Shown here: in pieces, positions 38,849 to 47,860 of the stretch | Position numbering within the stretch: the first letter of the stretch is position 1 | Layout: every line of letters begins with the position of its first letter | Assembly (NCBI RefSeq): GCF_006442965.1 | Contig: NZ_VFWX01000002.1 | Coordinates: 248,001-312,000 of the forward strand | Reading direction: 5' to 3' | DNA length: 64,000 nt | DNA from: Mesorhizobium sp. CU3 | GTDB taxonomy: Bacteria > Pseudomonadota > Alphaproteobacteria > Rhizobiales > Rhizobiaceae | Position numbers and translations under genes: made by a program | The notes under the pieces: generated by a model | Seen by the model: only the letters and a program-made list of their open reading frames with translations | Database searches by the model: none | Told to the model about the DNA's origin: nothing

Positions 38849-39952
38849 ATGACGTCAGCCCTTTTCCAGCCGATCACCCTTGGCGGCCTCACCTTCCCCA
38901 ACCGCATCGCGGTCGCGCCCATGTGCCAGTATTCGGCCGAAGACGGCTCGGCCAGCGACTGGCATGTCTATCACTGGATGAACCTCGCAATGTCGGGCGC
39001 CGGGATGGTGACCGTCGAGATGACCGACGTCGAACGGCGCGGGCGCATCTCGCATGGCTGCCTCGGCCTCTATTCCGACGACAATGAAGCGGCGGCCAGG
39101 CGCACGCTCGATGCCGCCAGGCGCGTCGCGACGCCCGACGCCAAATTCGGCGTCCAGCTTGCCCATGCCGGTCGCAAGGCCTCGTGCCAGCGGCCCTGGG
39201 AAGGCGGCGGGCCGCTGAAGCCCGACCAGGACCCTTGGCCCATCGTGTCGGCCTCGGCCATCGCCTATGACACCGGCTGGCAGGTGCCGCACGCGCTCGA
39301 AGAGGACGAAATCCTGCGGCTGATCGAACGCTTCGCCGAGGCCGCCGGGCGCGCCGACCGCGCCGGCTTCGACTTCATCGAACTGCATGCCGCGCATGGC
39401 TACCTGATCTTCCAGTTCCTCTCGCCGCTCTCCAACCAGCGCACCGACCGCTGGGGCGGCTCGCTGGAAAACCGCATGCGCTTCGCCGTCGAGATCGCCC
39501 GGGCGGTGAAGAAAGCCGCTCCGAAGCTGATGTTGGGCGCCCGCCTTTCGGTGAAGGAATGGGTCGATGGCGGCTTCGACGTCGACGAGGCGATCGATGT
39601 GGCCAAGGCGCTGAAGGCCGAGGGCGTCGCCTACCTCTGCTGTTCCAGCGGCGGCAACTCGCCGCATCAGAAACTGCCGACCGGGCCGGGCTACCAGGTG
39701 CATCTGGCGGAAGCCGTGCGCAAGGGCGCAGGCATCCCGACGCGCGCCGTCGGGCTGATCGACAATCCCGGCCAGGCTGAGACGATCGTTGCAGACGGCC
39801 GCGCCGACATGGTGGCGCTGGCGCGCGCCTTCCTTGCCGATCCGCGCTGGGGCTGGCGCGCCGCGGCGACGCTCAGCGAGAAGATCCACCCCGCCCCGCA
39901 GCTGGCGCGATCGGTGACGACCATGGAACACTGGGTCAAAAAGGCCGGCTGA
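38849..39952 (+). CDS. NADH:flavin oxidoreductase, old yellow enzyme family
   Basis: A 367-residue FMN-dependent TIM-barrel oxidoreductase of the YqjM type, which reduces activated C=C bonds. Seen are RIAVAPMCQYSAEDG (FMN site), FDFIELHAAHGYLIFQFLSP and NQRTDRWGGSLENR. ATG 38849 has GGAG six bases upstream; GTG 38828 is less likely. Natural substrate unknown. Confidence 0.93.
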   Translation: MTSALFQPITLGGLTFPNRIAVAPMCQYSAEDGSASDWHVYHWMNLAMSGAGMVTVEMTDVERRGRISHGCLGLYSDDNEAAARRTLDAARRVATPDAKFGVQLAHAGRKASCQRPWEGGGPLKPDQDPWPIVSASAIAYDTGWQVPHALEEDEILRLIERFAEAAGRADRAGFDFIELHAAHGYLIFQFLSPLSNQRTDRWGGSLENRMRFAVEIARAVKKAAPKLMLGARLSVKEWVDGGFDVDEAIDVAKALKAEGVAYLCCSSGGNSPHQKLPTGPGYQVHLAEAVRKGAGIPTRAVGLIDNPGQAETIVADGRADMVALARAFLADPRWGWRAAATLSEKIHPAPQLARSVTTMEHWVKKAG

Positions 39953-40041
39953 CCGCCGCGATTGCCCCAAGGTGATGAGACGTTTGGGCGCAGGCGCCTC
40001 GTCACCATTGCAACCAAATTGGCCGTTTTACGTTTGCGGCC

Positions 40042-40320
40042 ATGATAGACAACAAGCCCTTCGAAAAGCCGGTGGTGGTCGAGCTCGGCCACGTCGGCAA
40101 ATATCGCCACATCAGCAGCACCCGCGAAGCCGCCGAGTGCCTGATGACCGTTTGGCCGCTCAATCGCGGCGAGCGCCATCGTGATGCTCTCGACACTTGC
40201 CTCAAAGCGTTGGAAGGTTATCGTTCGATTGCGGAGGCACGCCGCGCCCTGATCGAGGCAGCCAGGGAGTCGGAAGTGCTGGTCCCCGAGGACGGGCTGC
40301 CTGACGGAAGGCTGCACTAG
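40042..40320 (+). CDS. DUF982-family protein
   Basis: A 92-residue protein of the rhizobial DUF982 family (VVVELGHVGKYRHISSTREAAECLM, HRDALDTCLKALEG). The family is present in many copies per rhizobial genome, and its function is unknown. A repeat begins directly at its stop codon. Confidence 0.88.
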   Translation: MIDNKPFEKPVVVELGHVGKYRHISSTREAAECLMTVWPLNRGERHRDALDTCLKALEGYRSIAEARRALIEAARESEVLVPEDGLPDGRLH

Positions 40321-40410
40321 AGCAGTTCAGGAAAAGTGTGAGTGGTTCCCGTTCGGGATTGCGTAGATCAAGGAGTTGGAGCGTTTCATCGTTTCCGTGA
40401 ACGCTCCAGC
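40321..40410. repeat. Rhizobial intergenic repeat, copy 2
   Basis: AGCAGTTCAGGAAAAGTGTG, then GGGATTGCGTAGATCAA and a terminal GGAGCGTTTC...GAACGCTCC inverted pair. It matches the fuller copy at 57649-57752 in layout, with some base changes. Confidence 0.75.
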
Positions 40411-40433
40411 AGGCTTCTCAACCGGAGGATTTC

Positions 40434-40673
40434 ATGGCGAAGCTGACTTACAAGATCGTCGAGCATGATGGCGGCTGGGCCTACAAGGTGGGCGCGACCT
40501 TTTCCGAGACGTTCCGCACCCACCAGGAAGCGCTGCGGGCCGCCGAGATCGCATCCGCCGAACAACAGGTCGCCGGCACCACGGACGGCATCCAGTATGA
40601 GGATGCCGAAGGCAAGTGGCACGACGAACTGGCCGACGGCCGCGACAGGCCGCAGACCGAAGTGTCTGACTAA
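40434..40673 (+). CDS. DUF2188-family protein
   Basis: A 79-residue cytoplasmic protein with the family pattern HDGGWAYKVGATFSETFRTHQEALRAA. GGAGGATTTC precedes ATG. The function is unknown. A variant repeat follows its stop. Confidence 0.85.
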   Translation: MAKLTYKIVEHDGGWAYKVGATFSETFRTHQEALRAAEIASAEQQVAGTTDGIQYEDAEGKWHDELADGRDRPQTEVSD

Positions 40674-40748
40674 GCAATTCCAGCAAAGGTGTCGCACGGT
40701 TGAGCGCGGCGACTTCGCCGCAGCTTCTGCCCGGAATTGCTCAAATCA
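40674..40748. repeat. Variant intergenic repeat
   Basis: GCAATTCCAGCAAAGGTGT at one end and GCCCGGAATTGCTCAAATC at the other, as the ends of the rhizobial repeat, but with a different inner part (GCGGCGACTTCGCCGC hairpin). Confidence 0.55.
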
Positions 40749-40870
40749 AACTGATCTTCTTGCCCGCGCCGCGACCGACCCTGCCCGAGCCTTCATGACG
40801 GCCGCTGGCGGGCGCCGGGCTTAGAGACCGTTTCGAGATTCGCTCTGGCGAGTCATATGGTGGTGGTTTC

Positions 40871-40924
40871 GAGAACCGGAGCGGAGCGGACAGTTGGGTC
40901 CGTGAGCACCGGAAGCGCAGAAAA
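40871..40924. repeat. ACCGGAGC palindromic repeat, copy 1
   Basis: GAGAACCGGAGCGGAGCGGA, then GTGAGCACCGGAAGCGCAGA. The same ends occur at 55076-55126, around a different centre. The two ends are imperfect inverted repeats of each other (CCGGAGC / GCACCGG). Confidence 0.75.
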
Positions 40925-40966
40925 CGCCATCAGATGGCCGCCAGAGTAGAATTTCCAAACGGTCTC

Positions 40967-41242
40967 TTACTTGCCGCAATAGTGATCGTTCACGTTCCCC
41001 TCGGCATTGGCGTCCGGTCCGGGCGTGTTGGACGCGCACGGGCCCATCGCGCCGGTATTGCCGAGGATGTTGAGGCCGGAAGAGTCGCCCCCGGCAATCG
41101 CGCCCGTGGTCGTGCGGTCGACCGGCCGCTCGCTCGAGGCGGCGTTGTTGTGCCACCACGACCAGTCGCCGGACGACTGAGCCATCGCCGCGCCACTCAT
41201 GGCGAGCACGAGCGCCGAGGCTGCTATGATGTTCCTAAGCAT
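40967..41242 (-). CDS. Small secreted hypothetical protein
   Basis: A 91-residue protein with a signal peptide (about 1-22, LVLAMSGAAMA|QS). The mature part is rich in Asn, Gly and Ala with two Cys near the C-terminus (MGPCASNTPGPDANAEGNVNDHYCGK, a likely disulfide). ATG 41242 has GGAG six bases upstream; the longer frame is not supported. No family recognised. Confidence 0.75.
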   Translation of the reverse strand: MLRNIIAASALVLAMSGAAMAQSSGDWSWWHNNAASSERPVDRTTTGAIAGGDSSGLNILGNTGAMGPCASNTPGPDANAEGNVNDHYCGK

Positions 41243-41423
41243 TGGAGTCTCCATTCCGTTGATCGCCGAAATCTGGCCGGCGACGCGCATGAAACCCCCG
41301 CTCGCGGTCAAAGGTTCCGGCCGGAAAATCACGAAAAACCAAGGCTTTCGACACGTTTGTGTGACGGCCTCGTGAGCCGGTTGAGGCTCGACACTGGTCA
41401 ACTCAGAGAAACTACGCTCAAAG

Positions 41424-42398
41424 TCAGTTCACGACTGCGAAGGCGCGGGCGGCAATGCGCCGGATGAAGGCGACCACCCGTTCGGCATCGACGAATTGCG
41501 GCATATGGCCGAGGCCCTCGATCCGCTCGAAGTCCAGCCCCTGGATCCGGTCCAGCATCGGCTCGCCATGCACGGCCTCGCCGATGACACGGTCGGCGCT
41601 GCCGAACAGGATGCCGGCCGGCATTTCTATCTCGCCGTAACGCTGTTCGATGCGGCCAAGGTCCTCATCCACCGCGACGACGTCGGAAGAGGTGGCGAAG
41701 TAATGCGCCGGGCGCAGCCCAAGCCATCCGCCGCCTCCGATCATGTAGTCCGCCGGAACCGCTTGCGGGGCGAAAATGAACCGCATGGTCGGCTCGGCGT
41801 AGCGCAGGCTCGCCGGTATCGCCACCGTATAAGCGAGAATGCGACGCAGCAGCCGCGACGGAACATAGAGCAGGTCGAATCGCTGGCGTATCCTGGATTC
41901 CAGATGCGTCAGCGGCGAAAGCAGCGCGATGCCAGAAACCGTTTGCGGATGCTCGACCGCCAGCGTGAGCGCGATGGCGCCGCCGAGCGAATGGCCGACG
42001 ACCAAAGGTCTCTCCAGCCCGAGCTTCTCGATGAAGCGCCGTATCACGTCCGCCTGTTCGGGCAGCCGGCCGGTCGCGCCGCTTGCCCGGACCGAATAGC
42101 CAGAGCCCGGCCGGTCGAGCGCGATCAGCCGGTAGCCGGAGCCGAAACGTCCGAACAGCGTCCGGCGGAAGTGATGCAGTTGCGCGCCGAGCCCGTGCAC
42201 GAAGACGATTGGCCTGCCCTCGCCTTCCTCGACATAGTGGATGCGGTTGCCGTCGATCTCGACGAATTTTCCACAAGCCGGCACCAATCGCTCGGCCTTC
42301 GCCGCGATTAGCCGGGTTGCGACCACCAGTCCGAGAAGAACAAGGGCAGCCACGACGAGCAGACCGCCGAGCAGCCAGGAGACGATCGATAGAAGCAT
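41424..42398 (-). CDS. Membrane-anchored alpha/beta hydrolase
   Basis: A 324-residue protein with an N-terminal membrane segment (WLLGGLLVVAALVLLGLVV, about 7-27) and a hydrolase fold: PIVFVHGLGAQ, nucleophile Ser in VVGHSLGGAIAL, Asp in LFGSADRVIG, and His in EGLGHMPQF. GGGTGAAACA precedes ATG 42398. Substrate unknown. Confidence 0.9.
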   Translation of the reverse strand: MLLSIVSWLLGGLLVVAALVLLGLVVATRLIAAKAERLVPACGKFVEIDGNRIHYVEEGEGRPIVFVHGLGAQLHHFRRTLFGRFGSGYRLIALDRPGSGYSVRASGATGRLPEQADVIRRFIEKLGLERPLVVGHSLGGAIALTLAVEHPQTVSGIALLSPLTHLESRIRQRFDLLYVPSRLLRRILAYTVAIPASLRYAEPTMRFIFAPQAVPADYMIGGGGWLGLRPAHYFATSSDVVAVDEDLGRIEQRYGEIEMPAGILFGSADRVIGEAVHGEPMLDRIQGLDFERIEGLGHMPQFVDAERVVAFIRRIAARAFAVVN

Positions 42399-42527
42399 TG
42401 TTTCACCCGGATCTGACCGGCCGCACCATAGCCGCAACAACTGGCGTCACAAGCGCAATCCGGCTGTCGCATTGCGGCCGGCCGCCAGTCGCGTTATCTC
42501 AGGCGACCTTTCTCGCCGGAGCCCGTC

Positions 42528-43268
42528 ATGCCTGAAATCGTCACCGCCGCCATGCTCGTCATCGGCGACGAGATCCTCTCCGGCCGCACCAAGGACAAGA
42601 ATATCGGCCACCTCGCCGACATCATGACGGCGATCGGCATCGACCTGAAGGAAGTGCGCATCGTTCCCGACGAGGAAGATGAGATCATCGCCGCGGTAAA
42701 CGCCGTGCGCGCCCGCTACACCTATGTCTTCACCACCGGCGGCATCGGCCCCACCCATGACGACATCACCGCGGACTCTATCGCCAAGGCCTTCAGCGTG
42801 CCTTGCGAATATGACGCCAAGGCCTACGCTTTGCTGGAAGCGAGCTACGCCCAGCGCGGCATCGAATTCACCGAGGCGCGCAAGCGCATGGCGCGCATGC
42901 CGCGCGGCGCCGACCATATAGACAATCCGGTCTCCGTCGCGCCGGGCTTCCGTATCGGCAACGTCCATGTCATGGCCGGCGTGCCGTCGATCTTCCAGGC
43001 CATGCTCGACAATGTCGTGCCGACGCTCAAGGCCGGCACCAAGATGCTGTCGGCCACAGTGCATTGCCCGTTCGGCGAGGGCCTGATCGGCGGTCCGCTG
43101 GCCGACATCCAGAAGGCGCATCCCGACACCATCATCGGCTCCTACCCCAAATATGGCGACGGCAAGTTTTGGACCGAGCTCGTCGTGCGCGCCCGCGGCG
43201 AGGAAGCACTTGAGGCCGCGCGCAAGGATGTCGAGGCGATGGTCGCGGGCTTCGCCAAGGCGAGCTGA
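42528..43268 (+). CDS. CinA-like molybdopterin-binding protein
   Basis: A 246-residue protein of the competence/damage-inducible CinA N-domain family, which has a molybdopterin-binding (MoaB-like) fold with IGDEILSGRTKDKNIGHLA and TTGGIGPTHDDITADSIA. It lacks the C-terminal nicotinamide-nucleotide amidase domain of full CinA. ADP-ribose pyrophosphatase activity is known for the family domain. GGAG precedes ATG. Confidence 0.9.
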   Translation: MPEIVTAAMLVIGDEILSGRTKDKNIGHLADIMTAIGIDLKEVRIVPDEEDEIIAAVNAVRARYTYVFTTGGIGPTHDDITADSIAKAFSVPCEYDAKAYALLEASYAQRGIEFTEARKRMARMPRGADHIDNPVSVAPGFRIGNVHVMAGVPSIFQAMLDNVVPTLKAGTKMLSATVHCPFGEGLIGGPLADIQKAHPDTIIGSYPKYGDGKFWTELVVRARGEEALEAARKDVEAMVAGFAKAS

Positions 43269-43375
43269 GAACGCGGGTTGGTACGTCCGCCCGGCCTCGA
43301 TCGAGCCGGAACCAAGCGCGACATTGCGACGTTTCTGCCGCGGTGCGGCATGCGCCGGCAATTGAGGGAAACGTC

Positions 43376-44209
43376 ATGCGCTTCAAGACCATCGTCGCCA
43401 TTTTGCAGAACGAGCAGGACGCCGAGCGCGTGCTCGATTGCGCCCTTCCGCTTGCCGAGCGGTTCGAGAGCCACCTGATCGGCATCCATGCCGAGGCGCT
43501 GCCGGTGCCCTACACATCGGCGACCGGCTTCCCGGACACCGAGTTCCTGCAGGTTTCGGCCGAAATGAACAAGGAACGCGCCGACAAGCTGCAGGCCTAT
43601 TTCCTCAAGCGGATCGAGGAATCCGGCCTCTCCTTCGAGTGGCGAAGCCTGGAGAGTTTTTCGGGCGACAGCGCGCTGACCGGCATATCGAGCGTGCGCG
43701 CCGCCGATCTCATCATCGCCGCGCAGCGCGACGCCGGCGGCGACCCGAGCGCCGATGTCGACACTCTGGTCTATGACGCCGGCCGGCCGGTGCTGGTGGT
43801 GCCGCATGCCGGGCCGCTGGTGACCACCTTCAGGCGCGTGCTGCTTGCCTGGAACGGCAGCAAGGAAGCGGCGCGCGCCGCCTTCGACGCCCTGCCCTTC
43901 ATCGTCGAGGCCGACAAGACCGATATCCTCGTCATCGATCCGCCGGAATCGCTTGACGAGTCGCCCGAGGCGGCCGGCGCCGAGATCGCGGCGGCGCTGT
44001 CGCGCCACGGCGCCAATGTCAGCGTCTGCGTGCAACAGTCGGGCGGCACCGCGGTCGACGACATGATCCAGACCCGCATCGCGGAATCCGGCGCCGATCT
44101 TCTGGTGCTCGGCGCCTACAGCCATTCCTGGCTGCGCCAGCTTCTGTTCGGCGGCGTCACCCGCACGGTGCTGCGCACGACCAACGTGGCGGCCTTCCTG
44201 TCGCGGTAA
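43376..44209 (+). CDS. Universal stress protein, double domain
   Basis: A 277-residue protein with two Usp folds. The N-terminal domain (1-150) is degenerate, and the C-terminal domain has the ATP-binding loop GAYSHSWLRQLLFGGVTRTVL near its end. GAGGGAAACGTC precedes ATG 43376. Role in stress survival is inferred from the family. Confidence 0.88.
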   Translation: MRFKTIVAILQNEQDAERVLDCALPLAERFESHLIGIHAEALPVPYTSATGFPDTEFLQVSAEMNKERADKLQAYFLKRIEESGLSFEWRSLESFSGDSALTGISSVRAADLIIAAQRDAGGDPSADVDTLVYDAGRPVLVVPHAGPLVTTFRRVLLAWNGSKEAARAAFDALPFIVEADKTDILVIDPPESLDESPEAAGAEIAAALSRHGANVSVCVQQSGGTAVDDMIQTRIAESGADLLVLGAYSHSWLRQLLFGGVTRTVLRTTNVAAFLSR

Positions 44210-44323
44210 GTCCACAGCCATCGCCCGCCCCTGCCCTTGCCAAGCCTGGCGCTTTCCGGCTAATTCCGCCTGCATTCCAGTGTGTCTGCGCGCTGCGGCG
44301 CGCGCTTGCGGAGTGCGCGAACC

Positions 44324-44824
44324 ATGTCCCTTCCCGAAAAAGCCTTTCCCGTCTCCTGGGACCAGTTCCATCGCGACGCCCGCGCGCTTTCCTGGCGGCT
44401 GTCCGGCGCCAACAAGGGGCAGTGGAAGGCGATCGTCTGCATCACCCGCGGCGGCCTGGTGCCGGCGGCCATCATCGCGCGCGAGCTCGGCATCCGCGTG
44501 ATCGAGACGGTATGCGTCGCGTCCTATCACGACTACACCAGCCAGGGTCAGTTGCAGGTGTTGAAGGAGATCTCGCCGCCGCTGCTTGCTGATGACGGGG
44601 CCGGCGTGCTGATCATCGACGACCTCACCGACACCGGCAAGACCGCGGGTATTGTCCGCGCGATGATGCCCAAGGCGCATTTCGCCACCGTTTACGCCAA
44701 GCCGAAGGGCCGACCGTTGGTCGATACTTTCGTCACCGAGGTCAGCCAGGACACCTGGATCTATTTTCCGTGGGACATGGGCTTCACTTACCAGAAGCCG
44801 ATCGCCGACGATCACGCCGGATAA
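44324..44824 (+). CDS. gpt: Xanthine-guanine phosphoribosyltransferase
   Basis: A 166-residue purine salvage enzyme. The PRPP-binding loop [14 protein letters not shown] and the GGLVPA loop ([14 protein letters not shown]) are clear. Length is normal. Start 44324 (MSLPEKAF) rather than 44282. With adenine deaminase at 32149-33966 it covers purine salvage. Confidence 0.93.
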   Translation: MSLPEKAFPVSWDQFHRDARALSWRLSGANKGQWKAIVCITRGGLVPAAIIARELGIRVIETVCVASYHDYTSQGQLQVLKEISPPLLADDGAGVLIIDDLTDTGKTAGIVRAMMPKAHFATVYAKPKGRPLVDTFVTEVSQDTWIYFPWDMGFTYQKPIADDHAG

Positions 44825-44921
44825 GAACTGTTCTTTTACATAAGAAGCCGACCCGAACGCAGTGGCGTGCCTTGCAACAGCCCTCGCGAGGCACAACGTC
44901 TTTAAAGGATTGACTATTTTT

Positions 44922-44938
44922 GGGGGGATATTCCCCCC
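44922..44938. other. Hairpin in the gap before the Nudix gene
   Basis: GGGGGGA and TCCCCCC pair with a three-base loop, between runs TTTTT and TTTTTTT. It lies in the 204-bp gap after gpt and may be a terminator of gpt (the T-run follows 11 bases after the stem). Confidence 0.5.
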
Positions 44939-45028
44939 GGTGTGAATTTTTTTACTTCTAAAGCTGATAATTCGCCGTAAGATTCGTAAGGTGGCAAACG
45001 ATTCTGGAGGCTGGGGGCAGCTCATCCG

Positions 45029-45517
45029 ATGTTGACGAGGCCGACGACACAGAACCAGATGGCCGAAAGAGTCCGGCGACTCTTCGGCACTGCGCCTTGT
45101 CGTCTGCAGGTAGCCGCCCTGCCGTGGCGCGAGGGCGAGCACGGTGTCGAAATCATGCTGATCACCAGCCGCGACACAGGCCGCTGGGTGCTGCCCAAGG
45201 GCTGGCCGGAAGCACGCGAACCGCTGTGCGAAGCGGCTGCGCGGGAGGCCGGCGAGGAAGCAGGCTTGCGCGGCACGGTCTCGCATCGCGAGGCCGGCCG
45301 CTATTTCTACGCCAAGGTCCTCGGTTCAGGCGAGGAAGTGCCTTGCGAAGTGCTGGTGTTTCCGCTGCATGTCGACCGCGTCGCCGATCGCTGGAAAGAG
45401 AAGCGCGCGCGCACGCGCAAATGGGTCGGCGCGACCGAAGCCGTCCAGATGATCAATGAGCCGGACCTCTGCCAGATCATCGCCGGTTTTTGCGCAGCGC
45501 CGCACGAGTTCGCCTGA
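45029..45517 (+). CDS. Nudix hydrolase
   Basis: A 162-residue protein with a perfect Nudix box (GWPEAREPLCEAAAREAGEEAG: Gx5Ex7REUxEExG). It resembles diphosphoinositol-type or nucleoside-diphosphate hydrolases by its length and WVLPKGW motif before the box. The start could also be ATG 45059. Substrate unknown. Confidence 0.88.
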   Translation: MLTRPTTQNQMAERVRRLFGTAPCRLQVAALPWREGEHGVEIMLITSRDTGRWVLPKGWPEAREPLCEAAAREAGEEAGLRGTVSHREAGRYFYAKVLGSGEEVPCEVLVFPLHVDRVADRWKEKRARTRKWVGATEAVQMINEPDLCQIIAGFCAAPHEFA

Positions 45518-45634
45518 CCGTCAGGCATCACCGAAATCGTCGGAGATGAGGCGCGTCCAGCAGTCGCCCATCGGTCGCAACTGCGGATTTTGAAGTTGCA
45601 TCCTGCGAAAGCAGCCCCGTCAGCTGGAGTCGCC

Positions 45635-45662
45635 GACGGCCCCGGCCGAAGCCGGGGCTGTC
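45635..45662 (-). terminator. GC hairpin after the ABC exporter gene
   Basis: GCCCCGGC and GCCGGGGC form an 8-bp stem with a four-base loop, flanked by a GAC/GTC pair. It lies 7 bases past the exporter stop on the minus strand, but no T-run follows. Confidence 0.5.
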
Positions 45663-45668
45663 ATTGCT

Positions 45669-47474
45669 TCAATCGACAAGGCCCTTGGTCAATTCGAGCG
45701 CCTGGCGCTCGAACAACCGCCGGTAGATGCCGCCGTTCAGGCGGATCAACGCATCATGCGAGCCTTCCTCGATGATCTTGCCACGATCGAAGACCAGCAG
45801 CCGATCGAGCGCGCGCACCGTCGACAGCCGGTGCGCGATGACCAGCGTCGTGCGCCCGACCATCAGCCTCTCCATCGCCTTCTGGATGAGCACCTCCGAT
45901 TCCGAATCGAGGCTCGATGTCGCCTCGTCCAGAATCAGGATGCGCGCATCGGCGAGGAAGGCGCGTGCGATCGCCACCCGCTGGCGTTCGCCGCCCGACA
46001 GCTTCACGCCGCGCTCGCCGACCAGCGTTCCGTAGCCCTTGGGCAAAGCGGCGATGAAGTCGTGCGCGCTGGCGAGCTTCGCCGCATGCTCGATCTCGGC
46101 CTGCGTGGCGCCGGGCCTGGCATAGGCGATGTTCTCGGCCAGCGAGCGGTGGAACAGGATCGGCTCCTGCTGGACGATGGCGATCTGGCCGCGCAGGGAG
46201 GCCTGCGCCACCTGCGCGATATCCTGCCCGTCGATCAGGATGCGCCCGGCATTCACGTCGTAGAGACGCTGGATCAGCTTGACGAAGGTCGTCTTGCCCG
46301 AACCCGAATGCCCGACCAGACCGACGCGCTCGCCCGCCGCGATCTCGACCGAGAAATCGCGATAGAGCGGCAGCCGGTGATTGCCGTAGTGGAACGTCAC
46401 CTTGTCGAAGGCGACGCGCCCCTCGCTGATGCGGATCGGCGAAGCGCCGGGCCGATCCTCGATGCCGAGCGGCTCGGACTGGAAGTCGACCAGCTCCTCC
46501 ATGTCGTTGATCGAGCGCTGCAAGTTGCGGATATGCGTGCCGATGTCGCGCAGATAACCCTGCAGAACGAAGAACGAGGTCAGCACGAAGGCGACATCGC
46601 CGGCGCTCGCCTGGCCCCAGGCCCACAGCATCAGCGCAAGCCCGATCACCGCCGCCCGCATGAGAAGCAGCATCGCGCCTTGCGTGGTGCCGTTGATCGT
46701 GCCGCGCACCCAGGTGCGGCCGGTGCGCAGGCGCCATTTGGCGACGACCTTGGCAAGAAGCGCTTCCTCGCGCGCCTCAGCGCCAAAGCCCTTGACCACG
46801 GCGTTGCAGCTCACCGCATCGGCGAGCGAGCCGCCGAGCCGCGTGTCCCAGCTGTTGGCAAGCCGCGCGGCCGGCGCGACATAGCCGAGCGACAGCACCG
46901 CCGTCACAGCGATGAACAGCACCGATCCGGCCGCCACCGCAGTGCCCATCAGCGGCCAGAACCAGCCGAGCAGCAGCGTCGAGCCGACCAGCATGACCAC
47001 CGACGGCAAAAGCGCGATCAGGATTGTGTCGTTGAGCAGGTCGAGCGCCCACATGCCGCGCGTGACCTTGCGCACCGTTGATCCGGCAAAGCTGTTGGCG
47101 TGCCAGTCGGTCGAGAAACGCTGCACGCGATGGAAGGCATCGGCAGCGATATCCGACATCATCTTCAGCGTCAGCTCGACGATTCCCATGAAGGCGGCGT
47201 TTCGCAGCACGACGCCGCCCAAAGCCAGCGCCATCAGGACGAAGAACGCCGTCATTGCGGCATTCCAGGCGACCTGGTTGGCGCCGGCGCTGCTGGCGAC
47301 GGCGTCGACCAGCCGGCCGGAATAGAGCGGCGTCAAAACGTCGGCCAGCGTCGCCAGCAGGAAGGCGCCCATGATGAGCGACAGCCGCCACGGCTGGCGC
47401 CGCCAGTGGCTGAACGTGAAGCCGAGCACGCTGCGAAAGGCGCTGGCGCGCAGATCGATCTTGAAACGAGCCAT
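45669..47474 (-). CDS. ABC exporter, fused membrane and ATPase domains
   Basis: A 601-residue half-transporter of the MsbA/multidrug type. Six membrane segments (about 30-310) are followed by an ATPase domain with Walker A GHSGSGKTT, signature LSGGERQRVAIARA and Walker B ILILDEATSSLD. It works as a homodimer or with a partner. ATG 47474 has GGATGA upstream, next to a hairpin (47483-47502). A long leader with its own small ORF precedes it (47669-47710). Substrate unknown: lipid, peptide or drug. Confidence 0.94.
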   Translation of the reverse strand: MARFKIDLRASAFRSVLGFTFSHWRRQPWRLSLIMGAFLLATLADVLTPLYSGRLVDAVASSAGANQVAWNAAMTAFFVLMALALGGVVLRNAAFMGIVELTLKMMSDIAADAFHRVQRFSTDWHANSFAGSTVRKVTRGMWALDLLNDTILIALLPSVVMLVGSTLLLGWFWPLMGTAVAAGSVLFIAVTAVLSLGYVAPAARLANSWDTRLGGSLADAVSCNAVVKGFGAEAREEALLAKVVAKWRLRTGRTWVRGTINGTTQGAMLLLMRAAVIGLALMLWAWGQASAGDVAFVLTSFFVLQGYLRDIGTHIRNLQRSINDMEELVDFQSEPLGIEDRPGASPIRISEGRVAFDKVTFHYGNHRLPLYRDFSVEIAAGERVGLVGHSGSGKTTFVKLIQRLYDVNAGRILIDGQDIAQVAQASLRGQIAIVQQEPILFHRSLAENIAYARPGATQAEIEHAAKLASAHDFIAALPKGYGTLVGERGVKLSGGERQRVAIARAFLADARILILDEATSSLDSESEVLIQKAMERLMVGRTTLVIAHRLSTVRALDRLLVFDRGKIIEEGSHDALIRLNGGIYRRLFERQALELTKGLVD

Positions 47475-47482
47475 GATGTCAT

Positions 47483-47502
47483 CCGGGCGCAAAGCTGCCC
47501 GG
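47483..47502 (-). promoter_or_regulatory. Hairpin overlapping the exporter ribosome binding site
   Basis: On the minus strand CCGGGC and GCCCGG pair around an 8-base loop. The last GG of the stem is the start of the GGATGA ribosome binding site before ATG 47474, so the hairpin could hide the site. Confidence 0.6.
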
Positions 47503-47668
47503 TCCCGGTAAAAGTCTGAATTGGAAAACCCGCGTTGGCGCCCAAATGGCGGCGTCTAAAACGGGAGGTTCAGTATGGTTGGTCGCGCGCCCGAGGCGGC
47601 GGCCGACAGCGGCAAATGCCTGTGCTGCGTCCGGCTATCCGAAAAGGCTTCGGAGCGCCTGGGCAGAC

Positions 47669-47710
47669 CTAGGCCTTGCGACCTCGTTTAACGATGTCAA
47701 ATCCTGCCAT
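47669..47710 (-). CDS. 13-residue leader ORF upstream of the ABC exporter
   Basis: A short ORF MAGFDIVKRGRKA with an excellent ribosome binding site (GGGAGG, five bases from the ATG) and TAG stop, about 195 bases before the exporter start on the same strand. It sits about 27 bases after a predicted transcription start. Such leaders can couple translation to expression of the downstream gene, but this one is not a known attenuator and its role is inferred. Confidence 0.6.
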   Translation of the reverse strand: MAGFDIVKRGRKA

Positions 47711-47743
47711 ACGTTCCTCCCGGAAGGGAATCGCGGAGAAGCC

Positions 47744-47772
47744 CTTATAGGAACGTCTCGCCGCCTCGCCAA
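47744..47772 (-). promoter_or_regulatory. Promoter of leader ORF and ABC exporter
   Basis: On the minus strand TTGGCG (-35, 4 of 6 matches), a 17-base spacer and TATAAG (-10, 5 of 6). The predicted start is near 47737, about 27 bases before the leader ORF. Confidence 0.65.
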
Positions 47773-47860
47773 GGCAGGGCGCGGCCAAAGACAAATCTGG
47801 TTCAACCACTGCGACGATTTTGCAACAATGGTCGTGCGGAACCGTCGGATCAGGCGAGCG

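Noticed and set aside
43142..45286. 714-residue minus-strand frame
   Set aside because: Runs antisense across the universal stress protein, gpt and Nudix genes, all of which have recognisable motifs.
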